Counted from the first letter of the stretch, positions 1 to 6,952 are shown. The stretch is 6,978 nucleotides of DNA from JACMMS01 sp043758775 (GCA_043758775.1 JAYVMU010000057.1:1-6978); one strand, 5' to 3'. Notes: generated by a model from the sequence alone, not told the origin. Translations and numbers: made by a program.

Positions 1-854
1 ACTGCGTAATATTGGTGATAGGCTGCCAATTTTTTAACCGTGCTGATACTAATTTGCCCTGTTGTGGCGTCTTCTTTAGAGGACTTTTCAAAAACGATAA
101 AGTGGCGAATTAAATCCAACAGTGTCGCTTTATTCAACATACCGCTAATCAGCGTTTCAAGCTGGCTTACAAGGTGAGAAGCCTCTGCTTTACCATCGAC
201 ACTCTTCCACGCCATAAAGCGGCTTAAACCTGCTGAGATGCTGCCCGCTCTAGCTTCTAAACCATCACTTACCACCACAAACCCGTTGTAAGTGAATAAG
301 CTAGGAATAGTCTTTTTATAAGTTTCTAACTGTTTAAAGGCTGAAGTAATGGTGGTGTTCTCATCAGCAGCGTTTTTAAGCTCTACCACCACCAGTGGCA
401 AGCCATTTACAAACAAAATCAAGTCGGGGCGCTTGTTTTGGTTGTTCTCAATAATAGTGAACTGGTTTACAACTAGGAATTCGTTGTTATCCGGGTTAGC
501 AAAATCTACCAGCCAAACCAAATCGCCGCGTGTGTTGCCATCTTTCTGATAACTAACATTCACGCCCTCAGTAAGCAATCGATGAAATGCCTCGTTATTG
601 GCTAACAACTCTGGCGAGCTAATGCGTTGGATGGTTTTGATGGCCTCATCTAAAGCGGCAGCAGGGAGTGTGGGGTTAATTCGCGCAACAATATTGCGTA
701 AGCGCGTGAGTAAAACCACTTCAGCAAAACTAGCACGCTCAGGGTTGGCAGAGTCTGGCGCAATATCAGGGCCATAAATATAATCAAAGCCAAGCGCCTG
801 CAATCGCTCAATCGCGAGGGTTTCGATTTCTGATTCAGTCAACTTGGCCGCCAT
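1..854 (-). CDS. hsdR: Type I restriction enzyme endonuclease/motor subunit HsdR, N-terminal 284 residues (runs off left edge)
   Basis: HsdR is the subunit that cuts and translocates DNA in a type I R-M complex (R2M2S). No stop occurs before the window edge, so only the N-terminal part is visible; family members are usually about 1000 residues. The PD-(D/E)xK nuclease core is readable: D144 in NKRPDLILF, then E158 and K160 in VVVELKN, the same D-14-E-2-K spacing known from EcoR124 HsdR. The visible part ends at KKLAAYHQYYA (about 274-284), the segment that normally leads into the first helicase motifs, which lie outside the window. The start is the ATG at 854-852. It shares one base with the toxin stop (TAATG) and has an AGGG ribosome site eight bases upstream, so translation is probably coupled to abiEii. 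Whether the helicase and C-terminal parts are intact cannot be judged. Confidence 0.93.
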   Translation of the reverse strand, partial: MAAKLTESEIETLAIERLQALGFDYIYGPDIAPDSANPERASFAEVVLLTRLRNIVARINPTLPAAALDEAIKTIQRISSPELLANNEAFHRLLTEGVNVSYQKDGNTRGDLVWLVDFANPDNNEFLVVNQFTIIENNQNKRPDLILFVNGLPLVVVELKNAADENTTITSAFKQLETYKKTIPSLFTYNGFVVVSDGLEARAGSISAGLSRFMAWKSVDGKAEASHLVSQLETLISGMLNKATLLDLIRHFIVFEKSSKEDATTGQISISTVKKLAAYHQYYA

Positions 855-1843
855 TAAACGCGCCCTAATGCGTTAATTTCTTTTTCTAATGCTGTTAGCG
901 TTTGCATTACTTCATCAAAGCTCAATGGTTTATCAAAAATCATGTTTTGCATGGCTTGATAATCTTTAGCTAGCTCACTTAACCTCGCCTTTGGTGGAAT
1001 AAGCTTTAAAGTGGGTGATTTTGCCAGTTCATACTGCGCCCAAGCACTTGGGTAAAACCTTTGCTTGAATGCCACGACCGCTGCCAACATATCTAAATCA
1101 GCTAAAGCTACTTGTTTAACATCGGCCAAAGCCAAGCGCGCTAAATCATAATAATGGCGTGAATATCGTGGTGGCATAGGTTTGTCTTCTGCACGATGCG
1201 CCTCTTGGTGCAGAATCGTCGCCTTTTCCCAAAAGGTGCGTTCAGCTAATATAGTCGGTACATCACAGCTAGAGTTTTCAAAAACGTGTGCAAAGTACTG
1301 AGCTGCATAAGGTTGAACTGCAAATACATCAGATGGCAACCAAGAAGCCAATGGACCTATTTCCAATAGTATTTCTGGCCGCAAATAAGCATCACCAAAG
1401 GCCGCAGGGTAGCGAATATTGATTGCGTGCAAATTTTCTGCATCAATACTACATTTGCACAAGCCACCCAAGCACTGCTGTACCTGCGGCAGTAGCACAG
1501 TATCAATATAGTTGATAGCTTCAGCATTGGTCGCTTCGTTAAATGTATTTTGTTTACTTTTACTTCGTTCAGCAAGTGGGTCTTCTTGCACCACTTCACG
1601 CCAATCTAAAATCAGGTCTATATCTTCAGAAAAACGTCCGATTAAACCAAACACTTTAGATAAACTCGTACCGCCTTTAAATTTTAAAATACGTGCCAGC
1701 TCATCATTTGCAAATACTCGACTTAACACCCACACCACCCAAAAATCTTTTTCTGCAATGGCGGGCGTTGTGCGCATAGCCGTTGCTGTTTCAGCAAACA
1801 ACTCACTACGTTCGCGTTGCGATAACCTAGCGACTTTATCCAT
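854..1843 (-). CDS. abiEii: AbiEii/AbiGii-family nucleotidyltransferase toxin (type IV toxin-antitoxin)
   Basis: This 329-residue protein matches the AbiEii toxin family (PF08843), DNA-polymerase-beta-fold nucleotidyltransferases that stop growth when not held back by the partner AbiEi. Seen in the sequence: an N-terminal EKDFWV (31-36), the nucleotide-binding KGGTSLSK (56-63), then RFSEDIDL (70-77) with the metal-binding acidic pair D74/D76. Further on are RTFWEKATILHQE (202-214, K207) and SRHYYDLARL (228-237, D233), corresponding to the later conserved lysine and aspartate motifs. No key residue is obviously missing, so it looks catalytically competent. The ATG follows the antitoxin TAG with no gap, and an AGGT ribosome site lies nine bases upstream, inside the antitoxin gene. 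Its own stop overlaps the hsdR start. The target, tRNA or another nucleic acid as in related toxins, cannot be told from sequence alone. Confidence 0.93.
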   Translation of the reverse strand: MDKVARLSQRERSELFAETATAMRTTPAIAEKDFWVVWVLSRVFANDELARILKFKGGTSLSKVFGLIGRFSEDIDLILDWREVVQEDPLAERSKSKQNTFNEATNAEAINYIDTVLLPQVQQCLGGLCKCSIDAENLHAINIRYPAAFGDAYLRPEILLEIGPLASWLPSDVFAVQPYAAQYFAHVFENSSCDVPTILAERTFWEKATILHQEAHRAEDKPMPPRYSRHYYDLARLALADVKQVALADLDMLAAVVAFKQRFYPSAWAQYELAKSPTLKLIPPKARLSELAKDYQAMQNMIFDKPLSFDEVMQTLTALEKEINALGRV

Positions 1844-2464
1844 CTAGCAGCTACCTATTTCTATGGGTTTGCAGATTTCTTTAATCGCCCCATAAATCCA
1901 GCCCGTGCTGCCTTGTGTATCACGTAAAATCTTGCTGTAGTTTTTAGGGTCAATCTGCTCACGGATTTTTGCAAACACATCATTGCTTAAATGCTCCTTA
2001 CCCAACGTCTTAAGCGCCTGCACAATCAACGTACTTTCACGGTGTTTAAAGCCAATGTCTTTTAAGCTAGATTTTTTAAAGTTGAGCGCAACACCCATCA
2101 CATCATAACTTTTGCTAGGCCCATCACTCAGGTAAAGGTATTGCGCGGGTATTTGGCTAGAAAGCCCCAATAAATTAAGCGCAGAATCGCCCGAAATTTC
2201 AATGCGCCAATTAAACTTGCGCGCATAGCCAATGGCTACTTGATCAATATCAGGCGATAAAGTTTTTTGTAGTAAATCGCTAAATCTTGGGTAATCATAC
2301 AAACCGCGCGCAACACGGCGTATTTTGCTAGCTTCAGCTAAATCAGAGAGTGCATTATCAATTTGTTGGCGCGCAAAACGGCCTGCCAAATCACTGGATG
2401 AAAACGCCCACCCCCTGCCATGGCCAGCTATAAAGTAAAATATTGATTCAGATATATTTTTCAC
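1844..2464 (-). CDS. abiEi: AbiEi-family antitoxin/transcriptional repressor (DUF6088)
   Basis: This 206-residue protein has the features of the DUF6088/AbiEi antitoxins paired with AbiEii toxins. The first 60 residues form a winged helix-turn-helix: GRGWAFSSSDL (16-26), QQIDNALSDLAE (33-44) and the wing-like RRVARGLYDYPR (49-60). The remainder, including ISGDSALNLLGLSSQIP (90-106), resembles the C-terminal antitoxin domain. In studied AbiE systems AbiEi blocks the toxin without a stable complex and also represses its own operon by binding inverted repeats in the promoter. The start is a GTG at 2464-2462. An in-frame TAG lies at 2488-2486 and no ATG, GTG or TTG lies between, so this is the only standard start. 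No good Shine-Dalgarno sequence precedes it, so initiation may be weak or from a short-leader transcript. It ends directly against the toxin ATG. Confidence 0.9.
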   Translation of the reverse strand: MKNISESIFYFIAGHGRGWAFSSSDLAGRFARQQIDNALSDLAEASKIRRVARGLYDYPRFSDLLQKTLSPDIDQVAIGYARKFNWRIEISGDSALNLLGLSSQIPAQYLYLSDGPSKSYDVMGVALNFKKSSLKDIGFKHRESTLIVQALKTLGKEHLSNDVFAKIREQIDPKNYSKILRDTQGSTGWIYGAIKEICKPIEIGSC

Positions 2465-2579
2465 GTTGTTAATATAATAAAAAATCTAGAAAAAGTATAT
2501 GTTTTTTCTAGATTTTAGATTGTCTTTTATCACTGTGTGCTGCATAAGTAAGCCTTAATGACGAACTATGTAATTTTTT
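2465..2579. other. 115-base intergenic gap between the membrane-protein gene and abiEi
   Basis: This is the only gap of any size between the genes. It is strongly A+T-rich, holds no credible ORF, and divides the locus into an upstream block (hsdM, hsdS and two accessory genes) and a downstream block (abiEi, abiEii, hsdR). The only clear structure is the perfect inverted repeat at 2481-2516. The half next to the membrane-protein gene (2520-2579) shows no convincing GC-rich terminator. A promoter for the abiE-hsdR block most likely lies here, by position rather than by a strong consensus. Confidence 0.75.
2481..2516 (-). promoter_or_regulatory. Perfect 14-bp inverted repeat upstream of abiEi, candidate AbiEi operator (or AT-rich terminator)
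   Basis: The arms 2481-2494 (AAAATCTAGAAAAA) and 2503-2516 (TTTTTCTAGATTTT) are exact reverse complements around an 8-base loop. The repeat ends 17 bases before the abiEi GTG. On the minus strand the loop and inner arm contain TATACT (2499-2494), a fair match to a sigma-70 -10 box, though no good -35 box sits at the right distance. AbiEi proteins are known to bind inverted repeats in their own promoter, so an operator over the promoter is the preferred reading. On the minus strand the second arm runs into a T-rich tract, so it could also act as a weak terminator for the upstream gene. The stem has very few G-C pairs, which argues against a strong terminator. Confidence 0.55.
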
Positions 2580-3725
2580 TCATAAATATATGATCAGATT
2601 AGAACAAAAAGTCTTTGATAAGAAGAAAATACCGTAAACAAAGCATATTGTTGTAAATATCAAGACTAACCAATTAAAGCTTTTCAGCATAAGTTTGGTA
2701 CTATCAATTTTTTCTAATACGGTCTTTCTATCTTTAGAAATATCAGATTCATCAATTTTTGCCTTTGTGATTAAAGCGTCAAAAGTGGCATTAAATTGAG
2801 TTTTTGTGTACTCAAGGTTGCTAAGTAGTTGTTTAACAGCCAGCCAATTGTAAGCGGACCAGAAAACAATCAAAACTAGGGTTGCTATTAACGGTAAGGG
2901 TTCGTCAACAAACTTCATCAAAAGTACGATATATGCACCAAACTGAATTGGTACGGTACTCACTTTAGATAAAAAGTCTGTAATAGTAGACTGGTAATCT
3001 TTAAGATACTTTTCTTTTTCTTTATCTAAATCGCTTCTAAAGTCTTCAAATGAAAACTTACTTTTAAATAAATCAAAATCTTTGTTTGCTAATTCAAATA
3101 TATGATCTATGGACTTTAAAGTCTCAGTAAATCTTGTATCTATATCAGGTATAGCCTGAGCTGTTTTAATAAAATTGTCTCTGTAGAAGCTACTGAACTC
3201 AGTATTTCTTGTAATAAGTGAATCCAGCTTGTAATAAGTTTCTTTAAGCTTGTTATCGTTGTCATAAAACGAGTCAATCCAACGAAATTTGTATCCAACC
3301 TCAATCTTTCCTAATTTGTCAGATAGAAATATTAAATATTTCTTTAAGTCATCGTTAAATGTAGCAATCGATTTGTCTGTAAAGAGCCCCAACAACCTAT
3401 GCCAGTAAAATATATTTTTGAAAAATAATGTTTCATCAGGCTGGTTCGGTAAGTAAATTAATGAGTCTTCAATAATCAGGATTATTTTATTAGTGTCATT
3501 TAAGGATAATCGTTCAACAGCATTAATTTTTTTCTTAAAAATTAAAGTGTTTTCACTGGCTAAATTTAGAGAGATGCCTTCAGTTTGTTTTTCATATTTA
3601 ATAACAACTTCATCAAGAATGCTGGTTTTTTTGAGTAAGTCAGACGATAAAAAAACCAAATCATCAGATGATTTATCAACTGATGATTTTAAAAGTTCTA
3701 TTAATTTTTTATACTTCTCAATCAT
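2580..3725 (-). CDS. Uncharacterised membrane protein with a long cytoplasmic-type N-terminal domain and three predicted transmembrane segments
   Basis: I do not recognise this 381-residue protein. Residues 1-250 are hydrophilic and mostly helix-forming, rich in K, D, S and F, with a highly charged stretch at about 226-245 (includes DKEKEKYLKDY) likely to be helical or coiled-coil. Two hydrophobic segments follow close together (about 255-273 and 276-297), then a polar, probably coiled linker (298-348, with VLEKIDSTK at 336-344), then a third segment (about 351-370). There is no N-terminal signal peptide and no visible enzyme motif, so it is probably an inner-membrane protein with a large soluble domain. 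The ATG lies three bases after the upstream stop, with AAGAG six bases ahead of it, so it should be co-translated with the YejK-like gene. It is visibly more A+T-rich than hsdM or hsdR. A role with its neighbour in phage defence is inference from location only. Confidence 0.85.
   Translation of the reverse strand: MIEKYKKLIELLKSSVDKSSDDLVFLSSDLLKKTSILDEVVIKYEKQTEGISLNLASENTLIFKKKINAVERLSLNDTNKIILIIEDSLIYLPNQPDETLFFKNIFYWHRLLGLFTDKSIATFNDDLKKYLIFLSDKLGKIEVGYKFRWIDSFYDNDNKLKETYYKLDSLITRNTEFSSFYRDNFIKTAQAIPDIDTRFTETLKSIDHIFELANKDFDLFKSKFSFEDFRSDLDKEKEKYLKDYQSTITDFLSKVSTVPIQFGAYIVLLMKFVDEPLPLIATLVLIVFWSAYNWLAVKQLLSNLEYTKTQFNATFDALITKAKIDESDISKDRKTVLEKIDSTKLMLKSFNWLVLIFTTICFVYGIFFLSKTFCSNLIIYL
3658..3689. 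repeat. Cluster of ATCATC/GATGAT inverted repeats inside the membrane-protein gene
   Basis: Positions 3658-3674 form a perfect 17-base palindrome (AAATCATC-A-GATGATTT). A further arm, CTGATGATTT (3680-3689), is the exact reverse complement of 3658-3667. The cluster lies in codons 13-23 of the membrane-protein gene, coding for an S/D/K-rich stretch, shortly after the stop of the upstream gene. It could be a translation-affecting hairpin or an internal binding site, but it may simply result from repeated Ser and Asp codons. Confidence 0.4.
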
Positions 3726-3728
3726 TTA

Positions 3729-4703
3729 TCACTCTTTTAAAGTTTTACCTATTTCTTCTGCCAATTCTTTTGAGCGAATTATTACAGACAACCCATCCTT
3801 AGATACTTCGATGCCTTGTGGTGAAAAACTACTTCTTGGTGCAGTAAGTTCTATACCGCCAGCCTTTACAGAAACTTTGTAAAATCTACTAAGTTGCTTT
3901 TGTGATAGTTTAAACTCTCCGTCAAGGTCAATCTCATTTTTTTCGCAATACTGACTAATAATGTTTTCATCATTAAATAGATATTTACTTAAGTCTCTTA
4001 GATTTACTGTTTTTGACTGTTTGCTCTTAACATAGTCGAAAATTTGTTTTTTAAAGTCATCTCTATTCGCAATTCCTTCAGGAAGGGCTATATGGTTTGA
4101 AAGTTCATAGAGCGCATCAGCGTCTTTGGACTCTTGCTTTGTATCGTCAATACCAATCCAGTTCTCAAAATAGCCAGAGACATCTGTATTGCCCTTGATG
4201 AGTGCAACATACCTATCTTCAGAGCCTGAGTTTAATATATCAAGATTAATTTTCGCGCCCATTGCAAAGTGATCTATATCAAGGTGCTGTGAGTCCACCA
4301 CATCCCAACTGTTGTCATCTTTCAACTTAAATAATGGGCTTTTGGTATCTCTAATCAAATAAACCGCAAGGAAATTCTTTGTGCTCGCATATTCGCAAAA
4401 CAATAAATATCCTCCTTTAGCTGCTGGGATATTTTGTATGTTAGCTTTTAGATTTGTGGTGAGCTCTTTTGATTTTTCGAGTAGATCAATTGCAGTAAAA
4501 TCTACAATACTTTTTTTGAAGCCATCCTCGCTAAACTTTGCTCTTTTAAGTGTTTTCTTCCCAAAAGATTCATCTAGCTTTGTGACCATATCAATAATCT
4601 TCGCATCAGTATGGTCCAGGGCTTGATCCGTGAGGGTTATTTCAGCACCTGTCGTTTTTTCAATTTTCTTTATTTCATGCACAACTACGGACTTAATATT
4701 CAT
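3729..4703 (-). CDS. YejK/NdpA-family (NA37) nucleoid-associated protein homologue
   Basis: This protein of 324 residues resembles E. coli YejK (PF04245, 37-kDa nucleoid-associated protein, about 335 residues) along its length. Matching blocks are GGYLLFCEY followed by FLAVYLI (97-116), LDIDHFAMGAKINL (141-154) and RYVALIKGNTDVSGYFENWIG (164-184), which correspond to the YejK blocks around GGFVLFCHY, LDINHADIVARIDL and RYLTFLKG. The family associates with the nucleoid and is taken to bind DNA; its biochemical role is poorly known. The start chosen is the ATG at 4703-4701, with a strong GGAG site five bases upstream and a first residue block (MNIKSVVVHEI) like YejK's N-terminus. An ATG at 4739, inside hsdS, lacks such a site. 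The gene begins ten bases after hsdS and ends three bases before the membrane-protein gene. Its placement within an R-M locus suggests a specialised defence paralogue rather than the housekeeping copy (inference). Confidence 0.85.
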   Translation of the reverse strand: MNIKSVVVHEIKKIEKTTGAEITLTDQALDHTDAKIIDMVTKLDESFGKKTLKRAKFSEDGFKKSIVDFTAIDLLEKSKELTTNLKANIQNIPAAKGGYLLFCEYASTKNFLAVYLIRDTKSPLFKLKDDNSWDVVDSQHLDIDHFAMGAKINLDILNSGSEDRYVALIKGNTDVSGYFENWIGIDDTKQESKDADALYELSNHIALPEGIANRDDFKKQIFDYVKSKQSKTVNLRDLSKYLFNDENIISQYCEKNEIDLDGEFKLSQKQLSRFYKVSVKAGGIELTAPRSSFSPQGIEVSKDGLSVIIRSKELAEEIGKTLKE

Positions 4704-4708
4704 TTGGT

Positions 4709-4712
4709 CTCC
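4709..4712 (-). promoter_or_regulatory. Ribosome binding site deciding the start of the YejK-like gene
   Basis: GGAG on the minus strand sits immediately after the hsdS TAA (4716-4714) and five bases before the ATG at 4703. It is the clearest Shine-Dalgarno sequence in the window and favours this ATG over the one 36 bases upstream. Ribosomes finishing hsdS would land on it, so coupling with hsdS is likely. Confidence 0.75.
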
Positions 4713-4713
4713 T

Positions 4714-5949
4714 TTAGTTTGATGTGACGCGTACTTCACCGCTCATTAGTTTGGGGAGCAAGTTATCGCGGAGCTTTTCTAGGGTTTGGATTTGTTTTTT
4801 ATTCTGGTTAATTTTAGAAAAGCTTGGTGTTACGAAAGCATTGAAGTCTTGAACTTTATCTAATGTGGGCATCGGGTAGTCCAACTCAAAAAACAATGCC
4901 TTATAGTTTAAGTTTTTAATGCCAGAACTCCCGTTTTCTAACCCAAAAAACTCATCTTGCTTATATAAATAGCTGAGATAAAGGTAGATGAAATACGAGT
5001 AAGATGAATTCAAAGGTCTTAGCAATCTGCAAAAGTTTGAGAAAACTAAAGGGTGAGCAAACAAAGACCTAACATCATCGTTGATGTAGGTTGCACGACC
5101 TGTCGATTGAGTTTCAGTGCCCCCTGATATTTCAAAAATAATGTCTCCATTTTTTGGTTCAATACTTTGTAGTTTTTTTGATGTAACGAATCTCAGAGGT
5201 ATTTTCTTTGCTAACCCCGACTGTAAGTCGGCAATATCTGTACCGCGAATGCAGTTTACAGCATTTTTAAATTCGTCTTCTTGCACCTCTTTACCCCAAT
5301 CACCACCAAAAGTGCCTTCGATTAAGTCACCAATTTTACCTAATGAGAAAGACTGCGCTTCTTCCACAAACCACTGCCTAAAAAGCGTTTCGGCCATGCT
5401 TTCTAGGGTGGTGTTTTGGCGGTGGAGCAGGTCAATTTTGTCATCCAAACTGCTGAGTACTGAAGCGATGGATTTTTGTTCAGGCAATGAAGGTAGTGAA
5501 AGCTTAATGCCTTCAATCATACCTTTCGTTAATGCATTTCTAGTAGCGCCGATTTCCGACTGCATTAGTAACTCTTCTTTAATTGATTGCAGCATGTAGT
5601 AGATAAAGTGACTTTCGGCTTTATCCTTATTTGCGCGAACAATTGCCACATGCTGATTTACTCTAGCGGGCAAAATATTGTCAGGAACTACACAGCAACG
5701 AGCCACGCTATCGCCAGTGATATTAAGTAGCACATCACCGGGTTCAACACAAACACTTCTTAATTCATAAGCTTGCGCATTATCAATAAATGCTAAGCCA
5801 TTTGTACTGAATTTAAAGTCTAAAATATTTTGACTTCTAATCAGAGAAATGCCTGACTCTTTATACGATTCACCGCCACCTCTTGGCGTAGCCCCACTAC
5901 CAATTTTGCTAGTTATTTGACCTAAACTAACTACTTGCCAATCACTCAC
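4714..5949 (-). CDS. hsdS: Type I R-M specificity subunit HsdS
   Basis: HsdS recognises the two-part DNA target and scaffolds HsdM and HsdR. At 411 residues it has the normal length and the usual repeated plan. Target-recognition domain 1 (about 1-150) starts with the typical WQVVSLGQITSKIGSGATP. A conserved helical spacer follows: LPSLPEQKSIASVLSSLDDK (152-171), then LHRQNTTLESMAETLFRQWF (175-194). Target-recognition domain 2 spans about 200-358. A second helical region has MPTLDKVQDF (360-369) and QIQTLEKLRDNLLPKLMSGE (386-405), parallel to the first spacer. Both domains are present, so a bipartite target is expected, though it cannot be predicted here. The start is GTG at 5949-5947, forming a GTGA overlap with the hsdM stop, with GAGGG seven bases upstream. 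The gene is uninterrupted. Confidence 0.95.
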   Translation of the reverse strand: MSDWQVVSLGQITSKIGSGATPRGGGESYKESGISLIRSQNILDFKFSTNGLAFIDNAQAYELRSVCVEPGDVLLNITGDSVARCCVVPDNILPARVNQHVAIVRANKDKAESHFIYYMLQSIKEELLMQSEIGATRNALTKGMIEGIKLSLPSLPEQKSIASVLSSLDDKIDLLHRQNTTLESMAETLFRQWFVEEAQSFSLGKIGDLIEGTFGGDWGKEVQEDEFKNAVNCIRGTDIADLQSGLAKKIPLRFVTSKKLQSIEPKNGDIIFEISGGTETQSTGRATYINDDVRSLFAHPLVFSNFCRLLRPLNSSYSYFIYLYLSYLYKQDEFFGLENGSSGIKNLNYKALFFELDYPMPTLDKVQDFNAFVTPSFSKINQNKKQIQTLEKLRDNLLPKLMSGEVRVTSN

Positions 5950-6880
5950 AGCTTTACCCTCGCCAAGTTCTCAGCAATCGTTTTGTTGAGTTTTTCTTCC
6001 TCAATCAACTGTGCTTCAAATTCTGCTTTAAGCGCATTAAACCGCTCGGCAAAGTTAAAATCATCTTCATCATCGGGCAAGCCTACATAGCGACCTGGAG
6101 TGAGAACATAGTCTAGCTCTTTTACGCGTTCTAAGCTGACAGATGCACAAAAGCCAGCAACATCTGCATAACTGCCATTTGGGTTGCGCCAATTATGGTA
6201 GGTATCTGTGACTTGTTTAATATCGGCATGACTTAACTCTTTTGTACGGCGATTGATTAAGTGCCCAAGGTTGCGTGCATCAATAAACAGTATTTCGTTG
6301 CTGCGGTTTCTGAATTTGGCATTGCTTTGATTATTAGCACTTCTATTTCGGCGCATAAACCAAAGTGCTGCTGGGATTTGTGTATTGAGGAAGAGTTTTG
6401 CAGGTAGGTTAACAATGCAATCAATCACATTACCTTGCTCTATTAACGCTTTTCGCATATCACCTTCACCACTGGTTTTGCTGGTAAGCGCGCCTTTGGC
6501 TAATACAACGCCTGCTTGGCCTGTAGGGTTAAGGTGATAAATAAAGTGTTGCAACCATGCAAAGTTAGCATTACCTGCAGGCGGCACACCGAATTGCCAA
6601 CGACCATCATTACGCAGTAATTCACCAGACCAATCACTCACGTTAAAGGGTGGGTTGGCAATAATGTAATCGGCTTTTACATCTTTATGCGCATCGTTTA
6701 AAAAGCTGCCTTCGTTGTTCCATTTCACCTGAGAGGCTTCAATACCACGAATAGCCAAGTTCATTTTAGCTAAACGCCATGTGGTTTGGTTACTCTCTTG
6801 CCCATAAATAGAAATGTCATTCACGCGGCCTTGGTGGTCGGCAATAAACTTTTCAGATTGTACAAACATACCACCAGAAC
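5946..6880 (-). pseudogene. hsdM: Type I R-M DNA methyltransferase HsdM, 5' end removed by an insertion sequence
   Basis: HsdM transfers methyl groups to adenine and is required for both modification and restriction by a type I complex. The surviving part carries the catalytic motif IV NPPF (72-75, within ADYIIANPPFNVSDW), the FGVPPAGNANFAWLQHF block (93-109) and a typical C-terminal helical tail, counted from the ATG at 6869. Homologues are usually about 500-520 residues, so roughly the first 200 are missing. Just upstream of that ATG the frame reads S-G-G, the end of the family's DPCCGSGGMF motif I. It then enters the IS end, which supplies an in-frame TAA at 6896-6894. A 307-residue product could start at ATG 6869, but it would lack the N-terminal domain and most of the S-adenosylmethionine site, so it should be inactive. 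The 3' end is intact and overlaps hsdS by four bases. Confidence 0.88.
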
Positions 6881-6923
6881 TGTTGACGCGCGTTTAAAAC
6901 TGACCACCTGTGCGCGTTGAATG

Positions 6924-6952
6924 TTGACCAGGTGTTTATAGGTGTAGATTAC
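6924..6952 (+). promoter_or_regulatory. Possible promoter reading into the insertion sequence
   Basis: TTGACC (6924-6929) matches five of six bases of a sigma-70 -35 box. After a 17-base spacer comes GATTAC (6947-6952), a weak -10 match of three in six. It points into the element, as expected for an istA promoter at a left end. Its -10 region overlaps the 6941-6958 palindrome, which could then be an operator. The weak -10 keeps confidence low. Confidence 0.25.

Noticed and set aside
1357..1599. Minus-strand 80-residue frame inside abiEii
   Set aside because: It is out of frame with a gene whose conserved motifs are all in the main frame, and its product has no recognisable feature.
2520..2579. 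Rho-independent terminator directly after the membrane-protein gene
   Set aside because: No GC-rich stem followed by a T tract is visible there; the only hairpin is the AT-rich repeat at 2481-2516, better explained as an operator.
3493..3882. Plus-strand open frames opposite the genes (for example 349-549, 1512-1847, 3493-3882, 4381-4626, 5117-5599)
   Set aside because: They lie antisense to well-supported genes, show no recognisable domain and have the skewed composition of shadow frames.
3729..4739. Upstream ATG at 4739 as the start of the YejK-like gene, giving 336 residues
   Set aside because: It overlaps the hsdS end, lacks a ribosome site, and adds residues not matching YejK; the ATG at 4703 has GGAG five bases upstream and a matching N-terminus.
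5173..5179. Run of seven T in the second hsdS target-recognition domain as a phase-variation tract
   Set aside because: Seven bases is short for a slippage switch, and a similar run occurs by chance in the YejK-like gene; the frame is intact.
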